This document shows positions 43,528 to 50,809 of a DNA stretch of 64,000 nucleotides, piece by piece. Source of the stretch: Sporosarcina luteola (GTDB taxonomy: Bacteria; Bacillota; Bacilli; Bacillales_A; Planococcaceae). Both the position numbers and the translations under genes were made by a program. Location of the stretch: contig NZ_JAMBNV010000001.1 in the NCBI RefSeq assembly GCF_023715245.1, positions 372,001 to 436,000 of the forward strand, written 5' to 3'. The notes below the pieces were generated by a model, which made no database searches, was not told the DNA's origin, and saw nothing but the letters and a program-made list of their open reading frames with translations. The first letter of the stretch is position 1. Every line of letters begins with the position of its first letter.

Positions 43528-43797
43528 GTGCACGAGCAAATTCGGAGGCGATGCGTGCGCCTCGGCAAAATGTTGCTGGACACAGGACTTACCGTACGGG
43601 CGCTGGCGAAATCGACGGGCTATTCGAAAAGCACGGTCCATAAAGACTTGACGGAACGGCTGCCGAATGTGGATGTGGAGTTGTCTGAAGAAGTCGCCAA
43701 AGTACTTGCCTATCATAAGTCTGTCAGACATTTAAGAGGCGGTGAAGCAACAAGGATGAAATGGATGAATGAAAATAAGAAAGCCCGCAACACGTAA
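43528..43797 (+). CDS. spoIIID: Sporulation transcription factor SpoIIID
   Basis: Mother-cell DNA-binding regulator of sigma-E and sigma-K genes. 89 residues. Helix-turn-helix VRALAKSTGYSKSTVHKDL and the following TERLPNVDVELSEEV, YHKSVRHLRGGEAT match the B. subtilis protein closely. GTG 43528 with GGAAGAGGG upstream. Confidence 0.94.
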   Translation: MHEQIRRRCVRLGKMLLDTGLTVRALAKSTGYSKSTVHKDLTERLPNVDVELSEEVAKVLAYHKSVRHLRGGEATRMKWMNENKKARNT

Positions 43798-44162
43798 CGG
43801 GAACAGACGGGGACCATCGACCATCCTTGCAGGAAGGCGGAAACCCTGTCTTTTCGCATGGAAAAAAACCAGTCGGGATGATGAATAAAAACGAATATTG
43901 TCGTAAGGAATAGTTAATGAATTCACCCATGCCTTTTAGATTGTAATGAAAAAGGCCTACATAAAAACGGTCGTCAAAATACGGACTTCCCAAAATACCC
44001 TGTAAAAAACCCCCATTCGACACCATTCGGCAAGCCCTAAATAACTGTATGAATAAATACAAAATTACTGTCAATATTTGTGTTCATTAAAGAATCATTA
44101 TGGTACAATCTATAGTTAGGAGAATAACGACCGAACTGAAGTTGGAAGGGGAAACGGGATTG
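43798..44162 (+). other. Gap between spoIIID and mbl
   Basis: 365 bases without a gene. A nested fold GACGGGG/CCCTGTC (43806-43812, 43844-43850) enclosing CCATCCT/AGGAAGG and followed by TTTTC is a probable spoIIID terminator. TACAAT at 44104-44109 may be the mbl -10, but the -35 is not convincing. The middle is AT-rich and featureless to me. Confidence 0.45.
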
Positions 44163-45155
44163 ATGTTTGCAAAGGATATCGGAATCGACCTAGGGACTGC
44201 GAATGTGTTGATTCACGTAAAAGGGAAAGGCATCGTTCTTGACGAGCCTGCAGTCGTAGCGATCGACAAACATTCAAACAAAGTATTGGCGGTTGGTGAA
44301 GAAGCGTTTAAAATGGTAGGAAGGACACCTGGCAACATTATTGCCATCCGTCCGATGAAAGACGGCGTCATCGCCGATTTCGACGTGACGGAGATGATGC
44401 TGCGCCATTTTATCAATAAACTGAATGTCAAAGGATTCCTTTCGAAGCCGCGGATCCTCGTCTGCTGCCCGACGAACATTACGAATGTCGAGCAGAAAGC
44501 GATCCAGGATGCTGCGGAAAAATCCGGCGGCCAAAAAGTATATCTTGAAGAAGAACCGAAAGTCGCGGCAATCGGCGCTGGCATGGATATCTTCCAGCCG
44601 AGCGGCAATATGGTCATCGATATCGGCGGCGGAACTACAGATGTCGCAGTATTGTCAATGGGCGATATCGTCACATCCGAATCAATCAAGGCCGCTGGCG
44701 ACTTGTTTGACAACGACATCATTCAATCGATAAAGAAAAGATATAAATTGCTCATTGGGGAGCGTACGGCGGAAACGATCAAGATCGAAATCGCGACCGT
44801 CTTTCCGGGCGGCCGGAAGGAACAGATGGACATTCGCGGCCGCGATATGGTAAGTGGACTCCCTCGCACCATTACAATCAACTCAGATGAAATACGTGAG
44901 GCGCTCAGCGAATCGGTCGGCATGATTGTCCAATCCGCGAAAAACGTACTGGAGAAAACACCGCCCGAGCTATCCGCGGACATTATCGACCGAGGCGTAT
45001 TCCTTACAGGAGGCGGCGCCCTGTTGCACGGGATAGACACACTGCTCGCAGAGGAATTGAAAGTGCCGGTATTCATCTCGGATAATCCACTAAGCTGTGT
45101 GGCGATTGGGACGGGTATCCTCCTCGACAACATCGGCAAAAAAGGCCGTTACTAA
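44163..45155 (+). CDS. mbl: MreB-like cell-shape protein Mbl
   Basis: Actin-like filament protein organising lateral wall synthesis. 330 residues. Phosphate loops IGIDLGTANVLIHVKG and VIDIGGGTTDVAVLSMG, adenosine loop LTGGGALLHGID. ATG 44163 gives the Mbl N-terminus MFAKDIGIDL and has GGAAGGGG 11 bases upstream; TTG 44160 is an equally spaced alternative. The order spoIIID-mbl-flhO-flhP is that of B. subtilis. Confidence 0.95.
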   Translation: MFAKDIGIDLGTANVLIHVKGKGIVLDEPAVVAIDKHSNKVLAVGEEAFKMVGRTPGNIIAIRPMKDGVIADFDVTEMMLRHFINKLNVKGFLSKPRILVCCPTNITNVEQKAIQDAAEKSGGQKVYLEEEPKVAAIGAGMDIFQPSGNMVIDIGGGTTDVAVLSMGDIVTSESIKAAGDLFDNDIIQSIKKRYKLLIGERTAETIKIEIATVFPGGRKEQMDIRGRDMVSGLPRTITINSDEIREALSESVGMIVQSAKNVLEKTPPELSADIIDRGVFLTGGGALLHGIDTLLAEELKVPVFISDNPLSCVAIGTGILLDNIGKKGRY

Positions 45156-45221
45156 TTAAAATCTTTTTGATCCATCCGATATATAAGAGAAGAACGAAAT
45201 ATGAAAGGAGGCGGGTGCCAT

Positions 45222-46058
45222 ATGTTCCGTGGCTTTTACACAGTCGGTTCCGGCATGATCGCGCAGCAGCGCAGGACGGAAATGCTGGCTAACAACATCG
45301 CGAACGCCAATACACCAGGATTCAAAGCCGAACAGTCAAGCATCCGTTCATTCCCGGAAATGTTCATGTCGAGCTTGAATGCGCAACGCATCCCAACTCA
45401 AAAAGGCATTCAACTCAACGGCTTATCGCCAGTCGGAGAGCTGTCGACAGGCGTTTACATGCAAGAGACGATGCCGCTTTTCACACAAGGGTCTCTCCGT
45501 GAAACTGGCATGACGACAGACATCTCCCTACTCGACGGAAGCCTGCCGATCGACGCGGAAACCGGTGAACAAGGAGCTGTCTTTTTCCGACTTGAAAATG
45601 AAAACGGAAATGAGCTCTACACGAAAAATGGGAATTTTACAATCGACGCGGCCGGTTACTTGACGAATCCGATGGGGTATTATGTGCTCGATACGAATGG
45701 TCAACGCATCCAATTGCAAAATGACGACTTCAGTATTTCCGATGCAGGGGACATTATGCAGAACGGTGCAGCCGTTGCAACTCTCGGAGTTTCATTCTCG
45801 GAACAGCCCGGCGCCCTCCTGAAGCAAGGGAACGGCCTATTTGCAAGCGACGCTAATTTACCTGAAGCGCAAAATATAGCAGGAGTCGGTTATTCATTCC
45901 AACAAGGCTTTTTGGAAGGTTCCAATGTCGACGCTGCGAAGTCGATGACGGACATGCTCGCCGCGTACCGCGCATTCGAAGCGAATCAAAAAATCCTTCA
46001 AGCGTATGACCGAAGCATGGAAAAAGCGGTGAACGAAATAGGACGCGTCAACGGATGA
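45222..46058 (+). CDS. flhO: Flagellar hook-basal body rod protein FlhO
   Basis: Distal rod component of the FlgF/FlgG family. 278 residues. N-terminal rod signature MLANNIANANTPGFKAEQ, central D1-like region ending DLLPxx-type inserts, and C-terminal EGSNVDAAKSMTDMLAAYRAFEANQKIL. ATG 45222 follows AAAGGAGGCGGG. Indicates a motile or motility-competent organism. Confidence 0.94.
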   Translation: MFRGFYTVGSGMIAQQRRTEMLANNIANANTPGFKAEQSSIRSFPEMFMSSLNAQRIPTQKGIQLNGLSPVGELSTGVYMQETMPLFTQGSLRETGMTTDISLLDGSLPIDAETGEQGAVFFRLENENGNELYTKNGNFTIDAAGYLTNPMGYYVLDTNGQRIQLQNDDFSISDAGDIMQNGAAVATLGVSFSEQPGALLKQGNGLFASDANLPEAQNIAGVGYSFQQGFLEGSNVDAAKSMTDMLAAYRAFEANQKILQAYDRSMEKAVNEIGRVNG

Positions 46059-46083
46059 TGCGTTTTGAAAGGGGCCGAATCGA

Positions 46084-46920
46084 ATGATACGATCAATGAC
46101 GACGGCAGTTAACACGATGAACCAATTGCAGAGCCAATTCGATATTATCGGGAATAACCTTGCAAATTCGGCGACAAACGGGTATAAATCGAGTGAAGCC
46201 AATTTTCATGAACTACTTTACCAACAATTCAACAACGATAAGGCCGATACAGCTCAGCGCCAATCTCCTGCGGGTATCCGCTATGGCGTCGGTGCTGCGC
46301 TCGGTCCTGCGAAAATGAACTGGACGGTCGGTTCTTTGCAGACAACCGGTCGTGAACTCGATTTTGCACTGACCGAACCGAAGCAATATTTCAACCTTAT
46401 CATGCCCGGAGAAGACGGGGAGCAAACGGTATACACGCGCGCTGGGAACTTTTACGTTTCACCTGTTGAAGGCGGCAACCTGATGCTTGTCAATGGCGAT
46501 GGGTATCCTGTCGCGAATAGCGCGGGGCAGCCGATCACATTCGCGGACAGCGTGAAAAATTACAGTTTGGTTTCAGGCGGCATCCTTGAAGTGATCCACA
46601 ATGACGGAAACGTACAGCAAATCCAAATGGGTGTCACGACTATGGAACGCCCGAACTTGATGAGCAGGCTTTCTTCGACACTGCTCGCGCTTCCTGACAA
46701 TGTGGCGGAACTCGGCGTCGCCGCTGGAGATATACTGACGGAAATGAACGGCGTCAACCGCAACCGGATCAGCATGGAAAACGGGAAGCTTGAAGCCTCC
46801 AACGTCAATTACGAAAAAGAGATGACAGACCTGATCAATGTCCAGCGTTCTTACCAATTCAACGCGCGGACGGTCACGCTCGCCGATCAGATGTTAGGTT
46901 TGATCAATAACATTCGATAA
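46084..46920 (+). CDS. flhP: Flagellar hook-basal body rod protein FlhP
   Basis: Second distal rod protein, 278 residues, paralogous to FlhO. IIGNNLANSATNGYKSSEAN at the N-terminus and LEASNVNYEKEMTDLINVQRSYQ at the C-terminus. GAAAGGGGCC before ATG 46084; 25 bases after flhO, so one operon. Confidence 0.94.
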   Translation: MIRSMTTAVNTMNQLQSQFDIIGNNLANSATNGYKSSEANFHELLYQQFNNDKADTAQRQSPAGIRYGVGAALGPAKMNWTVGSLQTTGRELDFALTEPKQYFNLIMPGEDGEQTVYTRAGNFYVSPVEGGNLMLVNGDGYPVANSAGQPITFADSVKNYSLVSGGILEVIHNDGNVQQIQMGVTTMERPNLMSRLSSTLLALPDNVAELGVAAGDILTEMNGVNRNRISMENGKLEASNVNYEKEMTDLINVQRSYQFNARTVTLADQMLGLINNIR

Positions 46921-46942
46921 GCCGCGCTAGGGAGAATCCGAA

Positions 46943-47278
46943 ATGATAGAAGATAAACAGAAACATCCTCAATGGGACCATATGAAACAAAATGACTCCA
47001 CTGAGCGTCAAATCGTTGCGTCCCGCGTGGAGCGCAACCAACAAAAAAAGCAGAAGTCCGTCGAAGAGGAAACAAGCAGCAAGCCGCGTATTTGGGTTCA
47101 AATTAGACTGTTCCCAATCTGGTTGCGTATTGTGCTTGTCCTTCTGTTGCTTGCGGGTGCAGCAATTCTCGGAGCCATGATCGGCTACGGCTTTGTCGGC
47201 GACGGCCAACCCGCCGATGTGCTGAAAAAAGAGACATGGATCCATATACTCGATATCATAAAAGGGAAAGAGTCGTAA
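46943..47278 (+). CDS. EpuA-like small membrane protein
   Basis: 111 residues. Charged, Lys/Glu/Gln-rich N-terminus (about 1-50), then IRLFPIWLRIVLVLLLLAGAAILGAMIGYGFVG, one membrane helix, and a short outside tail. This architecture is the EpuA family (PF11772), often labelled 'DNA-directed RNA polymerase subunit beta' in databases although it has nothing of RpoB. Function unknown; common between flhP and fabZ in Bacillales. GCTAGGGAGAAT before ATG 46943. Confidence 0.8.
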   Translation: MIEDKQKHPQWDHMKQNDSTERQIVASRVERNQQKKQKSVEEETSSKPRIWVQIRLFPIWLRIVLVLLLLAGAAILGAMIGYGFVGDGQPADVLKKETWIHILDIIKGKES

Positions 47279-47305
47279 CGAATCGATCGGCGAAGGAATC
47301 GATTT

Positions 47306-47342
47306 GCCTTAATTTCTGCGTTCTTTGCAGAAATTAAGGCAC
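47306..47342. repeat. Hairpin repeat TGCCTTAATTTCTGC, copy 3
   Basis: TGCCTTAATTTCTGC, 6-base loop region, GCAGAAATTAAGGCA: a perfect 15-base inverted repeat, the core of the elements at 10350 and 12547. It follows the EpuA-like gene and may end its transcript. Confidence 0.7.
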
Positions 47343-47431
47343 GTGGTGTTACAACATTTATCACACACTTATTGTAGTGGTTTATTTTTGCTGAATTAAG
47401 TCATACATACATTGTCGGGAGGATAAAGGAA

Positions 47432-47875
47432 ATGCTAACTGCAGAACAAATTCAAAAAATCATTCCCCATCGCTATCCCTTCCTTTTAGTCGATAGGATA
47501 ACTGAAATCGAAGAAGGGAAACGCGTCGTCGGCCTGAAAAACGTCACGATCAACGAAGACTTTTTCAACGGCCATTTTCCAGGCTACCCGGTCATGCCAG
47601 GCGTCCTGATTGTCGAAGCGCTTGCACAAGTCGGTGCAGTCGCCATCCTTCAAAAAGAGGAAAATCGCGGCCGCCTCGCATTCTTTGCGGGTATTGACAA
47701 CTGCCGGTTCAAACGCCAAGTCGTTCCAGGGGACCAATTGAGACTTGAAGTCGAAATCACGCGGATGCGCGGCTCCATCGGAAAAGGGAAAGCGGTAGCG
47801 ACCGTTGACGGCGAAATCGCCTGCGAAACGGAAATCACATTTGCATTAGGTCCGGTAGCAGAAGCTAAAAATTAA
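47432..47875 (+). CDS. fabZ: 3-hydroxyacyl-ACP dehydratase FabZ
   Basis: Dehydrates 3-hydroxyacyl-ACP in fatty-acid elongation. 147 residues, hot-dog fold. [11 protein letters not shown] and the catalytic His/Glu segment [34 protein letters not shown] before ATG 47432. Equivalent to B. subtilis ywpB. Confidence 0.96.
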   Translation: MLTAEQIQKIIPHRYPFLLVDRITEIEEGKRVVGLKNVTINEDFFNGHFPGYPVMPGVLIVEALAQVGAVAILQKEENRGRLAFFAGIDNCRFKRQVVPGDQLRLEVEITRMRGSIGKGKAVATVDGEIACETEITFALGPVAEAKN

Positions 47876-47972
47876 TTTGCGCACGTGCAATATGTCAGCT
47901 AAAATGAAAGTGCAGTGTGTATATTGAGGCGGACATCACACGCATGCTTATAGTGGGAGGTACCAACCAATT

Positions 47973-48365
47973 ATGTACAATGATCTTTCTCCAAATATAA
48001 AGAGCAGCATCACGCGCTCCATCACCCAGACGTTCGAGCAATACATGGCGGACATCGATTGGGACGAAGAGCTGTACGATATCGAAGACTTCATCGATTC
48101 ATGGCGCGAATACATCACGACAAAAGCTCTTTGGTATACAAGAATTCCGGATGATGTGAAAAGAGAACCGAAATTCCACGAAGACCTCGCCCAGCGAATC
48201 AATGAAGTCATCCAACGAATTCTCAGCGAGCCGCCTTCAGAAGAGCAGATCGCCAACATCCAGATCATGCAGGAAAAACTCGATACGCACTTTACATACG
48301 ACTGCAAAGCGGAAGCTGTCTACGTCGAAATGCAGCTCAAAGACATGCTCGAAAAAGAACAATAA
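47973..48365 (+). CDS. Uncharacterised acidic protein, 130 residues
   Basis: I do not recognise a family. GTGGGAGGTACC lies before ATG 47973, and the codon use is like that of neighbouring real genes, so it should be expressed. The product is soluble, acidic and probably all-helical (YNDLSPNIKSSITRSITQTFEQ, then WDEELYDIEDFIDSWREY, ILSEPPSEEQIANIQIMQEKL), without cysteines apart from one (TYDCKAE) and without membrane segments. Next to fabZ but with its own upstream gap. Confidence 0.65.
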   Translation: MYNDLSPNIKSSITRSITQTFEQYMADIDWDEELYDIEDFIDSWREYITTKALWYTRIPDDVKREPKFHEDLAQRINEVIQRILSEPPSEEQIANIQIMQEKLDTHFTYDCKAEAVYVEMQLKDMLEKEQ

Positions 48366-48453
48366 AAAGTATGGATAGTTCCCTCCTTTTTAGCCAACCT
48401 ACAAGTATCATACGATTTGTATGAGAGAGGCTTGTGGAAAGGAGGGAATTTTC

Positions 48454-48801
48454 ATGTTCAAAAAAGCGATACCGTTCGTACTCGTTTCCGGACTTGTGTT
48501 GACAGCATGTGGCGATGCCGGCAACAACGGCAATGGCAACGACGTTCCAGGAAACAACGAAACGCCGATGGAAAACCTGGACAACGGTCTTAACGACACG
48601 ACTCCACGAGTTAACAACGGCGCAGGACCGGACATGGATGGAATCGATAACGGACTCGATGGAAACGGTGTAAACAACGGAATCATCAATGATGGAAACC
48701 GTAACAACGGAGACATGAACGGTGACAACACAACATCACCGAATGATGACATCCTAACAGATGACAACGACACAAATCGTAACCGTAACAACAACCGCTA
48801 A
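48454..48801 (+). CDS. Asn/Asp/Gly-rich lipoprotein, 115 residues
   Basis: Signal peptide MFKKAIPFVLVSGLVLTAC with lipobox LTAC (C19), then a low-complexity mature part made almost only of Asn, Asp, Gly and a few Pro/Thr (NNGNGNDVPGNN, DGNGVNNGIINDG), ending NRNRNNNR. Such tails are flexible spacers and occur in spore or surface lipoproteins of Bacillales; no function can be named. AAAGGAGGG before ATG 48454; terminator directly after. Confidence 0.75.
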   Translation: MFKKAIPFVLVSGLVLTACGDAGNNGNGNDVPGNNETPMENLDNGLNDTTPRVNNGAGPDMDGIDNGLDGNGVNNGIINDGNRNNGDMNGDNTTSPNDDILTDDNDTNRNRNNNR

Positions 48802-48815
48802 CCGCAAGCCGCAAG

Positions 48816-48849
48816 AAAACCGCCACCCCCCGGCGGTTTTTCTTTTTTT
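48816..48849 (+). terminator. Terminator after the Asn-rich lipoprotein gene
   Basis: AAAACCGCC/GGCGGTTTT (48816-48824, 48832-48840), then TCTTTTTTT. Confidence 0.9.
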
Positions 48850-48913
48850 GAAATCGCGTCATAAGAAGGCTGAATGCAATCGAATCTTCCGCATTCATTT
48901 GAAAAAGTCTTGA

Positions 48914-48935
48914 TTGTCAAAAGCATTTGGCGCGA
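48914..48935 (+). repeat. Array leader motif, copy L5
   Basis: TTGTCAAAAGCATTTGGCGC then GA: the best match to the consensus; 42 bases before array A2. Confidence 0.8.
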
Positions 48936-48976
48936 ACACGAATCGGATTTGACGGGAGGTCTTTCCGCGGAACCAA

Positions 48977-49153
48977 GCGCTCATAAATCTCTACATCCAC
49001 GCATAACTCCCCGCAGCCGCGCATAAACCGTGCTATCCACGCATAACGCCCCGCACCTGCGCATAACTCGCGAAATCCACGCATAACGCCCACAACCGCG
49101 CATAAACCGCTATATCTACGCATAACTCGCGCTAATCACGCATAAACGCCATC
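48977..49153 (+). repeat. Degenerate tandem array A2, 20-base unit, about 9 copies
   Basis: First unit GCGCTCATAAATC, then alternating ACGCATAAC...CC and GCGCATAAACC... units, mostly 20 bases apart. With leader L5 it fills the gap between two terminating genes. Confidence 0.85.
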
Positions 49154-49185
49154 AAAAAAAGCCGCCCCTAACAGGCAGCTCCCAC

Positions 49186-49620
49186 TCACTTTTCTTCCCG
49201 ATCCTTCTTCAACCGCGGACGCTCGCGCATATCCGACTCGAAACGCTTCAGCAACTCCTCGCCGCCTAGCCCTTCGGTAATCAATTCCTCCAATAAATGC
49301 TCCGCATACTGGGTGCGGGCACGCTTCAACCGGCCCTTCAACAACACCGAAATATGCTCGCCGATCTGCTCCACGGCATCGACCGCAACGCGGAACCCCG
49401 CGGGCTCATTTTCCGGATAGGAAATGACGACGCGCGCTTCCAACAGCTCACCCGACTCCTTCCACCCCTCGAACAATTGCTGGTGCTCCTGATCGATGAA
49501 AAGCTCCAAAATCCACATCCGGTGGCTATTCTCCTGATTGATGATAATGCCGTCGACTAGCGGAAAGTCTTGAATCTTATCATCTATCAATATACCGACC
49601 GAAATCATCTTGAATGTCTT
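49186..49620 (-). CDS. ywpF: YwpF-like protein
   Basis: 144 residues, similar in length, order and N-terminus (MKTFKMISVGI, LVDGIIINQENSH) to B. subtilis YwpF, a protein of unknown function next to ssbB. Ends in a charged tail (RERPRLKKDREEK). Start TTG at 49618-49620 on the minus strand with GGGGTGG five bases upstream; the in-frame GTG at 49641 lacks a site. Divergent from ssbB. Confidence 0.75.
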   Translation of the reverse strand, partial: KTFKMISVGILIDDKIQDFPLVDGIIINQENSHRMWILELFIDQEHQQLFEGWKESGELLEARVVISYPENEPAGFRVAVDAVEQIGEHISVLLKGRLKRARTQYAEHLLEELITEGLGGEELLKRFESDMRERPRLKKDREEK

Positions 49621-49774
49621 CAAATGCGCCACCCCGCTCACTTTTTCATCAAGTATACCACACGTCGGAAAAAAACTTCAGAAACAGCCAAGCTCGAATT
49701 ATCCCGTGTAAATGAAAACTTCCAAACCATTGTCATCATCCACATTCTTCATTTCTCAACCAATAATACAGCCT

Positions 49775-49800
49775 GAAAACCCTATCAAAACCGGGTTTTC
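49775..49800. promoter_or_regulatory. Inverted repeat with AAAA-N5-TTTT upstream of ssbB
   Basis: GAAAACCC/GGGTTTTC (49775-49782, 49793-49800). The right half reads AAAACCGGGTTTT, the AT-box form bound by ComK in B. subtilis, where ssbB is a competence gene; the required second AT-box at a permitted distance is not clear. Confidence 0.35.
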
Positions 49801-49866
49801 ACGATTTGCGCCAATTTTCAATCCGTCATAAGATGAAGACATCACAGGAAGAAAGGAGGGGGAAAA

Positions 49867-50325
49867 GTGAACCAAGTTGCACTCGTAGGGCGCATGACAA
49901 AAGATCCGATTTTACGAAGGCTATCGGAAGGGAGACTGCAGACAAGCTTCATCCTTGCCGTGAACCGCAATTTCAAAAACAAGCATGGCGAAATGGATGC
50001 CGACTTCATCCTTTGCACAGCATGGGGGAAAGTTGCGGAAAACACTGCGAAACATTGTGGAAAAGGATCTTTAGTAGGTGTCGGCGGACGAATCCAATCG
50101 AGGACATACGAACGCGAAGACAATAGCCGAGTTTTCGTCACTGAAGTGATCGGAGAGGAAATCCGCTTCCTGTCGACAAAGCGGAGAACGAACGACAACT
50201 TGTACGGAGAGTCTGAAGGAAATGTGCAACAAAGCGGCGGAAATGAAAGCAAGGCGCAACAGGAGAAGGTCAGCACGAACTTCCATCTGCCGCAAATCGA
50301 AAAAGAGGGACTACCTATCTATTGA
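49867..50325 (+). CDS. ssbB: Single-stranded DNA-binding protein SsbB
   Basis: OB-fold ssDNA-binding protein; the SsbB paralogue serves DNA uptake in B. subtilis. 152 residues. OB fold to about 105 (MNQVALVGRMTKDPIL, DFILCTAWGKVAENTAKHC, EVIGEEIRFL) and a Gln/Asn/Ser-rich tail. The end reads EKEGLPIY rather than the acidic DDDLPF tip of SsbA that recruits partner proteins. GTG 49867 with AAAGGAGGGGGAAAA upstream. Longer than B. subtilis SsbB (113). Confidence 0.88.
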   Translation: MNQVALVGRMTKDPILRRLSEGRLQTSFILAVNRNFKNKHGEMDADFILCTAWGKVAENTAKHCGKGSLVGVGGRIQSRTYEREDNSRVFVTEVIGEEIRFLSTKRRTNDNLYGESEGNVQQSGGNESKAQQEKVSTNFHLPQIEKEGLPIY

Positions 50326-50453
50326 CCTTCAAAGGACGATACATAGGTAGGGAGAATAACCAAAAAGGGGGACCGCCGGAAGTTCGGATACACATAAAAA
50401 TGAATAGTGGAATGAAAATATCTAAGTGAGTAAGAAGGAGAACAAAGCGATTA

Positions 50454-50577
50454 GGATATGAAGGGTGGGGACCCTCCCATATCCACAGGGGGCATCACGT
50501 CCGCCAGACGCAATGCTAGCTGCGTAGGCCGAATGATCTTGGCCGACACCATGCGGCGGGGACCGCTCCCGCCGCAT
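50454..50577 (+). ncRNA. Four-hairpin block upstream of the 53-codon gene
   Basis: GGATATG/CATATCC (50454-50460, 50478-50484) topped by AGGGT/ACCCT; ACGCA/TGCGT (50508-50512, 50521-50525); GGCC/GGCC (50527-50530, 50541-50544); ATGCGGCGGG/CCCGCCGCAT (50551-50560, 50568-50577). GGGGACC recurs in the first and last hairpins and at about 50367. Probably a structured leader or a small RNA; no known family recognised. Confidence 0.45.
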
Positions 50578-50606
50578 CTAACCAATACCGAGGGGAGGTA
50601 AAACAA

Positions 50607-50768
50607 ATGGATAAATTCGAAAAACAGCTCATCCGCACGGAACTGCAAGTCGGACAACTCATCCGCATCATCGCTCGCCTGAATGAACGGCTCAATGAGC
50701 TGGAAGAAAGAGAACTCGCGAGAAAAGTCATCCCCATACATATGCGGCGCCAAGCACAGCGATCGTGA
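50607..50768 (+). CDS. Small coiled-coil protein, 53 residues
   Basis: Unrecognised short gene. ATG 50607 is preceded by GAGGGGAGGTAAAAC, one of the strongest ribosome sites in the window. Product MDKFEKQLIR...; residues 5-40 form a heptad-like amphipathic helix with Leu/Ile at regular steps (LIRTELQVGQLIRIIARL, NERLNELEERELA), ending in a basic tail (MRRQAQRS). It could be a partner or regulator subunit. Lies between ssbB and the convergent SNF2 helicase gene, downstream of the hairpin block. Confidence 0.65.
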   Translation: MDKFEKQLIRTELQVGQLIRIIARLNERLNELEERELARKVIPIHMRRQAQRS

Positions 50769-50803
50769 AAAGACCCCGGCTTCCATAAAAGGAAACCGAG
50801 GTC
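50768..50803 (-). terminator. Terminator after ywqA (minus strand)
   Basis: On the minus strand GACCTCGGTTTCC and GGAAGCCGGGGTC pair with two mismatches, then TTTT. Overlaps the stop of the convergent small gene. Confidence 0.7.
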
Positions 50804-50809
50804 ACGTAC

